NCBI RefSeq assembly: GCF_023573145.1 | Contig: NZ_CP097636.1 | Location: 2,542,001-2,606,000, forward strand | Direction: 5' to 3' | Length of the DNA stretch: 64,000 nucleotides | Source of the DNA: Aquincola tertiaricarbonis | GTDB taxonomy: Bacteria > Pseudomonadota > Gammaproteobacteria > Burkholderiales > Burkholderiaceae_C | Shown here: positions 46,951 to 56,855 of the stretch, piece after piece | How the letters are laid out: each line of letters begins with the position of its first letter | Position numbering within the stretch: the stretch's first letter is position 1 | The notes under the pieces: model-generated | The model's input: the letters and a program-made list of their open reading frames with translations, nothing else | What the model was told of the DNA's origin: nothing | Databases searched by the model: none | Translations under genes and position numbers: made by a program

Positions 46951-47937
46951 ATGCAAAGAAGAACCTTCTGCAGCGGCGTGGCCGCTGGCGCAGCCCTGGC
47001 CGCAGCCAGCCTGCCCGTGCGGGCCCAGGCCACGCGCCTGCGGCTGGCCCATGCCGGCCCCGAGACCTCGTCGCAGCACCTGGCTGCGCTGGAACTGGCG
47101 CGCCTGGCCAAGGAGCAGTCGGGCGGCAAGCTGGACGTGCAGGTGTACCCCGGCGGCCAGCTGGGCAACGACGCCACCGTGATCGGCGCGGTGCGCGGCG
47201 GCACCATCGACCTGATGATGGCCGGCAGCGTGAACTTCGCCGGCCTGACGCCGGCCATCGGCGCGCTGGACCTGCCCTTCCTGTTCCGCAGCCCGGCCCA
47301 TGCCTACCAGACGCTGGACGGCGCGGTGGGCCAGAAGCTGATGCAGGGCCTGGAAGCCCATGCGCTCAAGGGCCTGGGCTGGTTCGAAGTGGGCTTTCGC
47401 TGCATCACCACCAAGCACAAGCCGGTGCGCCTGCCCGATGACGTCAAGGGCCTGAAGATCCGCACCACGCCCAACCCGTCGCACATCCTGGCCTTCAAGC
47501 TGCTGGGGGCCAACCCGGTGCCGCTGCCGCTGGGCGAGCTGTATCAGGCGCTGGAAACCGGCGCGGTGGATGCGCAGGAGCATCCCATCGCCATCACCTG
47601 GTCGGCCAAGTTCTACGAAGTGCAGAAGCACCTGACCATGAGCCGCCATGCCTACACCGCGATGCCGGTGGTGATGAACAAGGCCCGCTTCGAGAAGCTG
47701 GAGCCGCCGCTGCAGCAGGCGCTGGCCGATGCCGCCCGCGCCGCCTCGCGCTTCCAGCGCGAGATGAATGCCCGCGACGAAGGCCGCACCGTGGCCGACC
47801 TCAAGGCCAAGGGCATGCAGGTGATCGAGAGCTTCGACGCCGAGCCCTTCCGCCGCGTGGTGGTGGCCGAAACGCGCAAGGCCTTCGTCGAGAAGAACGG
47901 CGGCGACCTGCTGGCCCAGATCGACGCCACGGCGTGA
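46951..47937 (+). CDS. TRAP transporter binding protein (DctP type), copy 1
   Basis: A 328-residue TRAP receptor. The N-terminus MQRRTFCSGVAAGAALAAAS has a twin-arginine-like motif, suggesting folded export. The mature part starts near TRLRLAHAGPETSSQH, and VKGLKIRTTPNP carries the conserved Arg that binds carboxylates. It is closely similar to the protein at 56856-57854 (shared KFYEVQKHL, RHAYTA, VVMNK-type blocks), so it is a duplicate within the cluster. GGAGAC precedes the start. Confidence 0.92.
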   Translation: MQRRTFCSGVAAGAALAAASLPVRAQATRLRLAHAGPETSSQHLAALELARLAKEQSGGKLDVQVYPGGQLGNDATVIGAVRGGTIDLMMAGSVNFAGLTPAIGALDLPFLFRSPAHAYQTLDGAVGQKLMQGLEAHALKGLGWFEVGFRCITTKHKPVRLPDDVKGLKIRTTPNPSHILAFKLLGANPVPLPLGELYQALETGAVDAQEHPIAITWSAKFYEVQKHLTMSRHAYTAMPVVMNKARFEKLEPPLQQALADAARAASRFQREMNARDEGRTVADLKAKGMQVIESFDAEPFRRVVVAETRKAFVEKNGGDLLAQIDATA

Positions 47938-47963
47938 CCTCACACGCCGAGCCCGGAGACCCC

Positions 47964-48905
47964 ATGAGCGAGATCCTGCTGCTGGTGCAGAAATGCGCCC
48001 ACACCTTCAGCTTCTACGACCTGGCCAGCGGCCAGGCGCTGAAGCACCTGGTGCTGCCCAACTTCCCGCACGAGTTCTGCGTCGACCCCACGGGCCAGCG
48101 CGCCTACGTCGGCATCTTCGGCATCGAGACCGCCTGGACCCGCGGCGACGACGGCGACCACCGGGTGGCCGAGATCGACCTGGTGGAGCGCCGCCACACC
48201 CGCATGCTGGACCTGTGGCCTTACCGCCGGCCGCACGGCATGGCCTGCGATGCCCAGGGCCGGCTGTATGCGATGAGCGAGGCCAACGACACCTTGCTGG
48301 TGTTCGAGCATCCGCGCGAGCAGGACGTGCCGCACCTGGCCGTGCCCTCGGGCGGCATCAAGACCCACCTGGTGACGCTGACGCCCGATGCCGGCACCGC
48401 CTTCGGCATCCACCTGCTGTCCAACACCGTCACGCGCTTCCACCCGCGTGATGCGGCGGTGGCGCCGCAGGCCGTCACGCCCGGGCCGCGGCCCGAAGGC
48501 AATGCGCTCTCGCGCGACGGCCGGCGGCTGTTCGTGGCCAACCGGGGCGACGACACGCTGGTGGAGATCGACACCGGCACGCTGGCGCTGGGCCGCCGCG
48601 TGAAAACCCGGCGCGACCCCAACCGCATCTACCGCCACGACACCGCCGATGGCCGCTCGCTGCTGCTGCTGACCAACTCGGGCGAGCAGTCGCTGTCGGT
48701 GTTCGATGCCGACACGTTGGAAGAGCTGCGCTGCGTGCCGCTGCCGGCCAACCCCACCGCGCTGTCCTTCCACCCGCGGCGGGCGCTGGCCTATGTCTCG
48801 TTCCAGGACGACAAGGTGCGTGAGCTGGACTTGGCGAGCTGGCAGTTCGGCCGCGAGATCACCACGCTGCGCGAGCCCGATGCCTCCTTCGTGCTGTGCC
48901 GATGA
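47964..48905 (+). CDS. YncE-like beta-propeller protein
   Basis: A 313-residue protein with repeated blade-like segments (DPTGQRAYVGIFG, DAQGRLYAMSEANDTLLVFEH, SRDGRRLFVANRGDDTLVEIDTG, LTNSGEQSLSVFDADTLEEL). There is no signal peptide, so it appears cytoplasmic. Seven-bladed proteins of this kind include 6-phosphogluconolactonases. In this cluster a lactonase or binding role is plausible, but catalytic residues cannot be assigned. Its stop overlaps the next gene by four bases. Confidence 0.75.
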   Translation: MSEILLLVQKCAHTFSFYDLASGQALKHLVLPNFPHEFCVDPTGQRAYVGIFGIETAWTRGDDGDHRVAEIDLVERRHTRMLDLWPYRRPHGMACDAQGRLYAMSEANDTLLVFEHPREQDVPHLAVPSGGIKTHLVTLTPDAGTAFGIHLLSNTVTRFHPRDAAVAPQAVTPGPRPEGNALSRDGRRLFVANRGDDTLVEIDTGTLALGRRVKTRRDPNRIYRHDTADGRSLLLLTNSGEQSLSVFDADTLEELRCVPLPANPTALSFHPRRALAYVSFQDDKVRELDLASWQFGREITTLREPDASFVLCR

Positions 48906-49831
48906 CACCGCCCGAGCTGCCCACCGCCATCGTCGACGCCCACCATCACCTGTGGGCGCTGGAAGGCGCGCACTACCCCTGGCTGCAGGAAGACTACGCG
49001 CCCGAGCGCTTCATCCTCGGCGCCTATGAGCCGCTGTGCCGCGACTACCGGCCGGCCGACTTCCGGGCCGACTGGCAGGGCATGCCGGTGGTGGCCAGCG
49101 TGCACGTGGAAGCCGAGCGCGACCGCGGCGAAGCCCTGGCCGAAACGCAGTGGCTGCACCAGCAGCACGCTGCCCACGGCCTGCCCGGCGCCATCGTCGC
49201 CTGGGCCGACCTGCTGGCGCCCGATGCCGATGCGCAGCTGGCCGCCCAGGCCGCGATGCCGCTGGTGCGCGGCATCCGCTGCAAGCCCGCCACCGCGGCG
49301 GCGCCCGGTGCGGCGCTGCCGGCGGCCGGCTCGCTGCAAGACCCGCGCTGGCCCGCCGCGCTGCAGCGGCTGGCCGCCCATGGCCTGCTGTGGGACCTGC
49401 GCGTGCCCTACTGGCACCTGGAAGAAGCCGCCGCGCTGCTGGCCCAGGTGCCGCCATTGACGGTGGTGCTGGAACACACCGGCCTGCCCTGGGACCGCAG
49501 CGCCACCGGCCTGGCCAGCTGGCGGCGCGGCATGGCGGCGTTGGCAGCCCTGCCCCAGGTGCACGTGAAGATCTCGGAGCTGGGCCTGCGCGAACGGCCT
49601 TGGACCGAAGCCGACAACCTGCCGGTGATGCGCGAAACGCTGGACCTGTTCGGCTGGCAGCGGTGCCTGTTCGGCAGCAACTTCCCGGTGGCGCGGCTGC
49701 GCATCGGTTATGCCGAACTGGTGCAAGCCACCGCCCGTGCGCTGGCCCACCTGCCCGCCGCCGCCCGCCAGGCGGTGTGGCACGACAACGCGATGGCGGT
49801 CTACCGCATCGCGCGGAGCGCCGCCGCATGA
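48902..49831 (+). CDS. Amidohydrolase-2 family lactonase-like protein, copy 1
   Basis: A 309-residue metal-dependent hydrolase of the COG3618 type, which includes L-fucono- and L-rhamnono-lactonases and 2-pyrone-4,6-dicarboxylate lactonase. IVDAHHHLWALEG holds the first metal ligands, TVVLEHTGLP a barrel His, and CLFGSNFPVARL the last Ser-Asn-Phe-Pro block typical of the group. Start is ATG 48902, overlapping the previous stop. Probably opens a sugar-acid lactone. Confidence 0.85.
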   Translation: MTPPELPTAIVDAHHHLWALEGAHYPWLQEDYAPERFILGAYEPLCRDYRPADFRADWQGMPVVASVHVEAERDRGEALAETQWLHQQHAAHGLPGAIVAWADLLAPDADAQLAAQAAMPLVRGIRCKPATAAAPGAALPAAGSLQDPRWPAALQRLAAHGLLWDLRVPYWHLEEAAALLAQVPPLTVVLEHTGLPWDRSATGLASWRRGMAALAALPQVHVKISELGLRERPWTEADNLPVMRETLDLFGWQRCLFGSNFPVARLRIGYAELVQATARALAHLPAAARQAVWHDNAMAVYRIARSAAA

Positions 49832-50784
49832 AGCCCGACCTGCAGACTGCGCGCGAACGCTTCCTGGCCAGCGGCGACGAGGCGCTTCTGCCCATCGTCG
49901 ATGCGCACCACCACTACTTCGACCTGCAGCGCAACCCGCACCCCTGGCTGCAGCGGCAGCCGCGCATCCCGTTCCGCTATGGCGACTACGGCCCCATCTG
50001 CCGCGACTGGCTGCCCGAAGACCATGCCCGCGCCGCCAGCGGCCACCTGTGGCTGCGCAGTGTGCTGATGGAAGGTGAATGGGACCCGGCCGACCCGGTG
50101 GGCGAGGCCCGCTGGGTGCAGGCCCTGGCCGATGCGCAGGGCACGCCGCAGGCCCTGGCCGCCCAGGCCTGGCTGGACCGTGCCGACCTGCCCGAGGTGC
50201 TGGCCGCCTACCGCCAGCTGCCCATCGTGCGCAGCGTGCGCCACAAGCCGCGCAGCCTGCCGCGGCAGGACCACACCCCCGGCTGGTCCGCGCCCGGCGC
50301 CATGCGCTGCCCCCGCTGGCGCGACGGCTATGCGCAGCTGGAAGCGGCCGGCCTGATGTTCGAGCTGCAGGCCCCCTGGTGGCACATGGCCGAGGCGCTG
50401 GAACTGGCGCGCGACTTTCCGCGCACCACGCTCATCGTCAACCATGCAGGCCTGCCGGCCGAGCGCGACGAAGCCTCCTTGGCCGCCTGGGGCCGTGCGA
50501 TGGCGCAACTGGCCGACGCGCCCAACGTGCACGTGAAGATCAGCGGCCTGGGCGTGCCCGGCCAGGCCTGGACCCCCGCGCTGCAGGCGCCGGTGGTGCA
50601 GGGGCTGATCGAGCGCTTCGGCGTGGCCCGATGCCTGTTCGCCAGCAACTTCCCGGTCGACGGCCTGGTGGCCAGCTTCGACCAGATCTTCAGCAGCTTC
50701 AAGGTGCTGACCCGCCAGCACACGCCGGCCGAGCGGCTGGCGCTGTTCTGCGACAACGCGCTGCGCCTGTACCGGCTGGACTGA
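49828..50784 (+). CDS. Amidohydrolase-2 family lactonase-like protein, copy 2
   Basis: A 318-residue relative of the preceding protein with the same landmarks: IVDAHHHYFDLQRNPHPWL, VRSVRHKPRS, TTLIVNHAGLP, NVHVKISGLG and CLFASNFPVDGL. It has about 20 extra N-terminal residues. Two different lactonases side by side suggest two lactone forms or two substrates. Coupled to copy 1 by ATGA. Confidence 0.85.
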   Translation: MKPDLQTARERFLASGDEALLPIVDAHHHYFDLQRNPHPWLQRQPRIPFRYGDYGPICRDWLPEDHARAASGHLWLRSVLMEGEWDPADPVGEARWVQALADAQGTPQALAAQAWLDRADLPEVLAAYRQLPIVRSVRHKPRSLPRQDHTPGWSAPGAMRCPRWRDGYAQLEAAGLMFELQAPWWHMAEALELARDFPRTTLIVNHAGLPAERDEASLAAWGRAMAQLADAPNVHVKISGLGVPGQAWTPALQAPVVQGLIERFGVARCLFASNFPVDGLVASFDQIFSSFKVLTRQHTPAERLALFCDNALRLYRLD

Positions 50785-50810
50785 CAACACCAACACGAAG
50801 GAGACACCCG

Positions 50811-51842
50811 ATGAAAAGCCCCACCCTCGCCCGCCGGCTGGCGCTCGGCCTGCCCGCCGCCTGCCTGGCAGCCTGTCTGGCCACCGGCCTGGCACTGCCT
50901 GCCGCCGCGCAGGACATCAAGGCCCGCATCGGCACCAGCCTGCCCGATGAACACCCGCAGACGCTGGGCGCGCGCAAGTTCGCCGAGCTGGCGGGCGCCA
51001 AGAGCGGCGGCCGCATCCGCATCAACGTGTACTCGGGCGCCACCCTGGGCAGCGACCAGCAGATGCAGGCGGCGCTGCGCGGCGGCACGCAGGAATTCAC
51101 CGTGCCTTCCACCGCCACGCTGGCCAACCTGGTGCCGGCCTTCGGCGTCATCGGCCTGCCCTTCTCCTTCGCCAGCGAGCAGCAGGCCGACGCCGTGCTG
51201 GACGGCCCCTTCGGCAAGCAGCTGCTGGCGCGCCTGCCCGACAAGGGCCTGGTGGGCCTGGCCTTCTGGGAAAACGGCTTTCGCAACCTGACCAACAGCC
51301 GCCGCCCGGTGGCCAAGGTGGAAGACATGGCCGGCCTGAAGGTGCGCACGATGCAGAACAACCTGTACATCGACCTCTTCAACGGCCTGGGCGCCAATGC
51401 GGTGCCGATGCCGGTCAACGAGCTGTTCACCGCCCTCGAAACCAAGGCCGTGGATGCGCAGGAGAACCCGTACACGGTCATCTCGGCGCAGAAGTTCTAC
51501 GACGTGCAGAAATACCTCTCGACCACCGGCCATGCGTACGACGCACTGGTGCTCATCGCTTCGAAGAAGTTCTGGGACGGCCTGAAGCCCGCCGACCAGG
51601 CGCTGCTGCAGGCCGCTGCGGCGGAAGCCACCGCCTACCAGCGCCAGACCAGCCGCCAGCTCAACCAGAAGCTCAAGGCCGACCTGCAGCAGCAGGGCCT
51701 GCAGATCACCGAGGTGAGCGCCGCCGAACGCGCCCGCATGCGCGACAAGCTCAAGCCGGTGATCGACAAGCACGTGGAAGCCGTGGGCGCCGACGTGGCG
51801 CGTGACTTCGCGGCGGCCATTGCGGCCGCCGGCACGCGCTGA
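50811..51842 (+). CDS. TRAP transporter binding protein (DctP type), copy 2
   Basis: A 343-residue receptor directly before the DctQ and DctM genes, so the cognate one. It has a normal Sec signal (LPAACLAACLATGLALPAAAQ), then IKARIGTSLPDEHPQTLGARKFAELA. The ligand Arg lies in MAGLKVRTMQNN, and NELFTALETKAVDAQENP is typical. It differs clearly from the other two DctP proteins here. AAGGAGAC precedes the start. Confidence 0.93.
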   Translation: MKSPTLARRLALGLPAACLAACLATGLALPAAAQDIKARIGTSLPDEHPQTLGARKFAELAGAKSGGRIRINVYSGATLGSDQQMQAALRGGTQEFTVPSTATLANLVPAFGVIGLPFSFASEQQADAVLDGPFGKQLLARLPDKGLVGLAFWENGFRNLTNSRRPVAKVEDMAGLKVRTMQNNLYIDLFNGLGANAVPMPVNELFTALETKAVDAQENPYTVISAQKFYDVQKYLSTTGHAYDALVLIASKKFWDGLKPADQALLQAAAAEATAYQRQTSRQLNQKLKADLQQQGLQITEVSAAERARMRDKLKPVIDKHVEAVGADVARDFAAAIAAAGTR

Positions 51843-51859
51843 AAGCGGAGGCCCTGACC

Positions 51860-52363
51860 ATGTTTACCCGCTTTGCCATTCGCGCACTGGAAATCCTGCT
51901 GGTGCTGCTGCTGGGTGTGATGGTGGTGCTGGTGTTCGGCAACGTCGTGCTGCGCTACGGCTTCAACTCAGGCATCACCTTCTCGGAAGAAGTCTCGCGC
52001 TTCATCTTCATGTGGCTGACCTTGATCGGCGCGCTGGTGGCCATGCACGAGAACGCCCACCTGGGCATGAGCAGCGTGGTCAAGGCGCTGCCGGTGCCGG
52101 CCCGGCGCGTGGCACGCTTTGCGTCCGACCTGCTGATGCTGGGCTGCTGCGGCCTGCTGGCCCACGGCACCTGGAAGCAGGTGGTCATTGCCATGGACGA
52201 CCGCGCGCCCGTCACCGGGCTGCCGATGGGCTGGGTGTTCTCCGCGCTGCTGGTGTGCAGCGTGGGCATCGCCGCCATCCTGCTGCACAGCCTGTGGCGC
52301 CAGATCACCGGCCGCATGCCGGTGGAAGAACTGGTGGTCGAGCCCACCGAGTCGGTCGAGTGA
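51860..52363 (+). CDS. dctQ: TRAP transporter small permease (DctQ)
   Basis: A 167-residue membrane protein with four hydrophobic helices; the first is ALEILLVLLLGVMVVLVFGNVVLRY, and SEEVSRFIFMWLTLIGA is the family block. It pairs with the large permease. GGAGG precedes the start. Confidence 0.92.
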   Translation: MFTRFAIRALEILLVLLLGVMVVLVFGNVVLRYGFNSGITFSEEVSRFIFMWLTLIGALVAMHENAHLGMSSVVKALPVPARRVARFASDLLMLGCCGLLAHGTWKQVVIAMDDRAPVTGLPMGWVFSALLVCSVGIAAILLHSLWRQITGRMPVEELVVEPTESVE

Positions 52364-52391
52364 CCGCCCGCACCATCCCACAGGACTGGCC

Positions 52392-53675
52392 ATGACCGTC
52401 ACCATCTTCATCCTCTCCCTGCTCGGCGCGATGACGCTGGGCATGCCCATCGCGTTCGCGCTGCTGGTGTGCGGCGTCGCGCTGATGTTCCACCTGGACA
52501 ACTTCGACACCCAGATCCTCGCGCAGAACCTGCTGGAGGGCACCAACAACTACCCGCTGATGGCGGTGCCCTTCTTCATGCTGGCCGGCGAGCTGATGAA
52601 TGCAGGCGGCCTGTCGCGCCGCATCATCGCGATGGCGCAAGCACTGGTAGGCCACGTGCGTGGCGGCCTGAGCTACGTGGCCATCCTGGCCGCGCTGGTG
52701 ATGGCCAGCATCAGCGGCTCGGCCGTGGCCGACACCGCGGCCCTGGCCGCGGTGCTGGTGCCGCTGATGCGCCGCGCCGGCTACAACCTGCCGCGCTCGG
52801 CCGGGCTCATCGCCTCGGGCGGCATCATCGCGCCCATCATCCCGCCGTCGATCGGCTTCGTGGTGTTCGGCGTGGCGGCGCAGGTGTCCATCACCAAGCT
52901 GTTCCTGGCCGGCATCGTGCCGGGCATCCTGATGGGCGTGACCCTGGCCATCACCTGGTGGTTCTGCGCCCGCCGCGAGGCGCCGCCGATCACGCAGGAA
53001 GACCGCTTCGAGTGGGGCCGGCTGGTCAGCGCCATCCGCCAGGGCTTCTGGGCGCTGCTGCTGCCGGTGGTCATCATCGGCGGCATGAAGGCCGGCGTGT
53101 TCACGCCCACCGAAGCCGCGGTGGTGGCTGCGGTGTACTCGATGCTCGTGGGCCTGTTCGTGTACCGCGAGATGCGCATCGCCGACATGCCGCGGCTGAT
53201 GCTGCAGGCCGCCAAGACCTCCAGCGTGGTGATGTTCCTGGTGGCCTGCGCACTGGTCTCGGCCTGGCTGATCACCATCGCCGACATCCCCGGCCAGGTG
53301 GGTGAGCTGCTGCAGCCCTTCATGGACAACAAGGTGCTGCTGATGTTCATGATGATGGCGCTGGTGGTGGTCATCGGCACCGCACTCGACTTCATGCCCA
53401 CGGTGCTGATCCTCACGCCGGTGCTGATGCCGCTGGTCAAGCAGGCGGGCATCGACCCCATCTACTTCGGCGTGCTGTTCATCATGAACAACGCCATCGG
53501 GCTGCTGACGCCGCCGGTGGGCACCGTGCTCAACGTGGTGGCCGGCGTGGCGCGCGTCGACCTGGCCCGCGTCACCCGCGGTGTGATGCCCTTCCTGCTG
53601 GCGCAGACCTTCCTGCTGATGCTGTTCATCCTCTTCCCGCAGCTGGTCATGGTGCCGGCCCGCTGGTTCTATTGA
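52392..53675 (+). CDS. dctM: TRAP transporter large permease (DctM)
   Basis: A 427-residue membrane protein with about twelve helices that imports the substrate with sodium. Signatures are LMAVPFFMLAGELMNAGGLS, MASISGSAVADTAALAAVLVP, SGGIIAPIIPPSIGFVVFG and LDFMPTVLILTPVLMPL. It is the only large TRAP permease gene in the window, although three DctP genes occur in the cluster. Confidence 0.94.
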   Translation: MTVTIFILSLLGAMTLGMPIAFALLVCGVALMFHLDNFDTQILAQNLLEGTNNYPLMAVPFFMLAGELMNAGGLSRRIIAMAQALVGHVRGGLSYVAILAALVMASISGSAVADTAALAAVLVPLMRRAGYNLPRSAGLIASGGIIAPIIPPSIGFVVFGVAAQVSITKLFLAGIVPGILMGVTLAITWWFCARREAPPITQEDRFEWGRLVSAIRQGFWALLLPVVIIGGMKAGVFTPTEAAVVAAVYSMLVGLFVYREMRIADMPRLMLQAAKTSSVVMFLVACALVSAWLITIADIPGQVGELLQPFMDNKVLLMFMMMALVVVIGTALDFMPTVLILTPVLMPLVKQAGIDPIYFGVLFIMNNAIGLLTPPVGTVLNVVAGVARVDLARVTRGVMPFLLAQTFLLMLFILFPQLVMVPARWFY

Positions 53676-53688
53676 AAGGACGCCTGAC

Positions 53689-54714
53689 GTGAACTCCCCC
53701 CACCAACCCGTCGTCGCGCTGACGCTGGGCGACCCCGCCGGCATCGGCCCCGAACTCATCGCCAAGCTGCTGGCGCAGCCCGAGACCACCACCCAGGCCA
53801 ACGTGGTGCTGATCGGCGACCCCTGGCTGTGGCAGCGCGGCCAGCAGGTGGCCGGCGTGCAGGTGGCCTGCGATGCGGTGGACGGCTTTGCCGCGGTGCG
53901 CAGCCGCGCCGACACCTCGCGCCCCGCCTTCATCGCCGTGGACACCGTGCAGCCCGAACAGGTGACGCTGGCCAAGGCCGAGGCGCCGGGTGGTGCCTCG
54001 GTGCTGAAGGTGCTCAACCGCTGCATGGACGCGGCGCTGGCCGGCGAGATCGACGCCATCTGCTTCGCGCCGCTGAACAAGCATGCGATGAAGCAGGGCG
54101 GCCTGCAGCACGAGGACGAGCTGCACCACTTCGCGCAGTACCTGGGCGTCAAAGGCTACTTCTGCGAGTTCAACACGCTGGGCAGCCTGTGGACCTCGCG
54201 CGTGTCTTCGCACATCCCGCTGAAGGACGCAGCCTCCTGGCTGAGCCGCGACCGCATCATGGCCGCCGCCCGCCTGATCCACCAATCGCTGAAGGCCGCC
54301 GGCGTGGCCGCGCCGCGCGTGGCGGTGGCGGGCTTCAACCCGCACAACGGCGACGGTGGCACCTGCGGCCGCGAAGAGATCGACATCATCGCCCCGGCGG
54401 TGGAGGCGCTCAACGCCGAAGGCCTGCCCATCGCCGGCCCCTTCCCGGCCGACACCATCTTCCTGAAGGCGCGTGACGGCCAGTACGACGCCATCGTGAC
54501 CATGTACCACGACCAGGGCCAGATCGCGATCAAGCTGCTGGGCTTCAGCCAGGGCGTGACGGTGCAGGGCGGCCTGCCCATCCCCATCACCACGCCGGCC
54601 CACGGCACCGCCTACGACATCGCCGGCCAGGGCCGCGCCAACGTCAACGCCACCGCCAACGCCTTCGCCATCGCGGTGCGCATGGGCGCCAGCGCGCTGG
54701 CCGCCCGCCACTGA
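53689..54714 (+). CDS. pdxA: PdxA-family dehydrogenase
   Basis: A 341-residue member of the PdxA family (4-hydroxythreonine-4-phosphate dehydrogenase and relatives). [41 protein letters not shown], and [15 protein letters not shown] are family blocks including metal ligands. The location in a catabolic operon, away from vitamin B6 genes, suggests it oxidises a hydroxy acid in this pathway, like the PdxA2 or TphB branches. Start is GTG 53689 with AAGGA upstream. Confidence 0.85.
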   Translation: MNSPHQPVVALTLGDPAGIGPELIAKLLAQPETTTQANVVLIGDPWLWQRGQQVAGVQVACDAVDGFAAVRSRADTSRPAFIAVDTVQPEQVTLAKAEAPGGASVLKVLNRCMDAALAGEIDAICFAPLNKHAMKQGGLQHEDELHHFAQYLGVKGYFCEFNTLGSLWTSRVSSHIPLKDAASWLSRDRIMAAARLIHQSLKAAGVAAPRVAVAGFNPHNGDGGTCGREEIDIIAPAVEALNAEGLPIAGPFPADTIFLKARDGQYDAIVTMYHDQGQIAIKLLGFSQGVTVQGGLPIPITTPAHGTAYDIAGQGRANVNATANAFAIAVRMGASALAARH

Positions 54715-54749
54715 ACCCCCACCGCCATTCCGAACCCGGAGACACCCCC

Positions 54750-55922
54750 ATGAAGATCACCAAAGTCCGCGCCCGCACCTTCGAATGGAAGGGCAAGACC
54801 GTGCCGCCGCAAGGCAACTTCTGCAGCAATGCGATGGACCTGCTGTACTCGCCGCAGGAAACGATGAAGACCTTCCGCTTCCACGGCTGGACGGTGGTGG
54901 AGATCGAGACCGACACCGGCCTGGTGGGCTATGGCAACGTGGCGCTGGCGCCGCGCATCGCCAAGGAGATCATCGACCAGTACCTGTCGCCGCTGATCAT
55001 GGGCCAGGACCCCTGGGACTACGAGTACCTGAACCAGCGCATGTACCGCGCCACCCATGCCTGGGGCCGCAAGGGCGTGGGCATGGCGGCCATCTCGGCG
55101 GTGGACATCGAGCTGTGGGACCTGCTGGGCAAGAGCGTGGACAAGCCGGTGTTCAAGCTGCTGGGCGGCCGCACCAAGGAAAAGATCCCGTGCTACTACA
55201 GCAAGCTCTACCGCACCGACCTGAACGAGATGCAGAAGGAGGCCGAGACCTACCTGAAGCAGGGCTTCAAGGCCTTCAAGATGCGCTTTGGCTACGGCCC
55301 GGCGCACCTGCAGCAGGGCGTGACCGAAAACCTCAAGAGCGTGGAAGCCGTGCGCGAGGTGATCGGCTACGACACCGACCTGATGCTGGAGTGCTACATG
55401 GGCTGGAACCTGGAGTACACCAAGCGCATGCTGCCCAAGCTGGCCAGGTTCCAGCCGCGCTGGCTGGAAGAGCCGGTGATCGCCGACGACATCGACGGCT
55501 ATGCCGAACTGAACGCGATGAACATCGTGCCGATCTCGGGCGGCGAGCATGAGTTCAGCCTCTACGGCTTCAAGCAGCTGCTGGACCGCAAGGCGGTGAG
55601 CGTGGTGCAGTACGACACCAACCGCGTGGGCGGCATCACGATGGCGCACAAGATCAATGCGCTGTGCGAGGCCTACAGCGTGCCGGTGGTTCCGCATGCC
55701 GGCCAGATGCACAACTACCACCTGACCATGAGCACGCTGGCCAGCCCGATGAGCGAGTACTTCCCGATGTTCGACGTCGAGGTGGGCAACGAACTCTTCT
55801 ACTACATCTTCGACGGCGAGCCGGTGGCCGAGGACGGCTTCCTGCAGCTGCGCGACGACGTGCCGGGCCTGGGCCTGACGCTCAAGACCGAATACCTCGA
55901 CCAGTTCAACATCGTCGAGTGA
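54750..55922 (+). CDS. Enolase-superfamily sugar-acid dehydratase (RhmD-like)
   Basis: A 390-residue member of the mandelate racemase/muconate lactonising group, nearest to L-rhamnonate dehydratase by my reading. Metal ligands are probably the Glu in LECYMGW (RhmD has Asp), Glu in [10 protein letters not shown] and Glu in SGGEHEFS. The K-x-R pair is [11 protein letters not shown] and the catalytic His lies in [12 protein letters not shown]. Expected reaction: dehydration of an aldonate to a 2-keto-3-deoxy acid. The substrate cannot be fixed. Confidence 0.88.
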   Translation: MKITKVRARTFEWKGKTVPPQGNFCSNAMDLLYSPQETMKTFRFHGWTVVEIETDTGLVGYGNVALAPRIAKEIIDQYLSPLIMGQDPWDYEYLNQRMYRATHAWGRKGVGMAAISAVDIELWDLLGKSVDKPVFKLLGGRTKEKIPCYYSKLYRTDLNEMQKEAETYLKQGFKAFKMRFGYGPAHLQQGVTENLKSVEAVREVIGYDTDLMLECYMGWNLEYTKRMLPKLARFQPRWLEEPVIADDIDGYAELNAMNIVPISGGEHEFSLYGFKQLLDRKAVSVVQYDTNRVGGITMAHKINALCEAYSVPVVPHAGQMHNYHLTMSTLASPMSEYFPMFDVEVGNELFYYIFDGEPVAEDGFLQLRDDVPGLGLTLKTEYLDQFNIVE

Positions 55923-55930
55923 GGGACCCG

Positions 55931-56854
55931 ATGGCACAAGCCAAGCGACCGTACCGGGGCGTGTTCCCGGTGGTGCCCACCATCTTCACCGAGACCGGCG
56001 AGCTGGACCTGCCGGGCCAGAAGCGCTGCGTCGACTTCATGATCGACGCCGGCTCCAGCGGCCTGGCCATCCTGGCCAACTTCTCCGAGCAGTTCTCGCT
56101 GTCCGATGCCGAGCGCGAGGTGCTGACCCGCGAGATCCTGCAGCACGTGGCCGGCCGCGTCCCGGTGATCGTCACCACCACCCACTACGGCACCCAGGTG
56201 TGCGCCGCGCGCAGCCGCCAGGCGCAGGACATGGGCGCCGCGATGGTGATGGTGATGCCGCCCTACCACGGCGCCACCATCCGCGTGGGCGAAGCCGGCA
56301 TCCACGAGTTCTACGCACGGCTGTCGGACGCGATCGACATCCCCATCATGATCCAGGACGCCCCGGTGGCCGGCACGCCGCTGTCGGCCGCCTTCCTGGC
56401 CCGCATGGCCACCGAGATCGAGCATGTGTCGTACTTCAAGATCGAGACGGCCGGCGCCGCCAGCAAGCTGCGCGAGCTGATCGCGCTGGGCGGCGACGCC
56501 ATCGAAGGCCCGTGGGACGGCGAAGAGGCCATCACCCTGCTGCCCGACCTGGACGCCGGTGCCACCGGCGCGATGACCGGCGGCGCCTACCCCGACGGCA
56601 TCCGCCGCATCGTGGACGCCTTTGCCGGTGGCCGCCGCGACGAGGCGGTGGCCGAGTACACGCGCTGGCTGCCGCTGATCAACTACGAGAACCGGCAGGG
56701 CGGCATCCTGACCGCCAAGGCACTGATGAAGGCCGGCGGCGTGATCGATTGCGACGCGCCCCGCCACCCCTTCCCCGCCATGCACCCGGCCGTGCGCGCC
56801 GGCCTGCTGGACACCGCACGGCGGCTCGATCCGCTGGTGCTGCGCTGGAGCTGA
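55931..56854 (+). CDS. DapA-superfamily aldolase/dehydratase, atypical active site
   Basis: A 307-residue TIM-barrel protein of the dihydrodipicolinate synthase family. The Schiff-base Lys is in HVSYFKIETAG. The usual Tyr of the YNVP motif is replaced (PIMIQDAPVAG), and the GTTGE loop is changed to NFSEQFSL, so it does not make dihydrodipicolinate in the usual way. By context it cleaves or dehydrates the 2-keto-3-deoxy acid made by the preceding enzyme. GAGGGA precedes the start; one base separates it from the next gene. Confidence 0.87.
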   Translation: MAQAKRPYRGVFPVVPTIFTETGELDLPGQKRCVDFMIDAGSSGLAILANFSEQFSLSDAEREVLTREILQHVAGRVPVIVTTTHYGTQVCAARSRQAQDMGAAMVMVMPPYHGATIRVGEAGIHEFYARLSDAIDIPIMIQDAPVAGTPLSAAFLARMATEIEHVSYFKIETAGAASKLRELIALGGDAIEGPWDGEEAITLLPDLDAGATGAMTGGAYPDGIRRIVDAFAGGRRDEAVAEYTRWLPLINYENRQGGILTAKALMKAGGVIDCDAPRHPFPAMHPAVRAGLLDTARRLDPLVLRWS

Positions 56855-56855
56855 G

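Noticed and set aside
52305..54152. A 615-residue His/Gln-rich minus-strand frame across dctM and pdxA
   Set aside because: Composition reflects the reverse complement of hydrophobic codons; no motifs.
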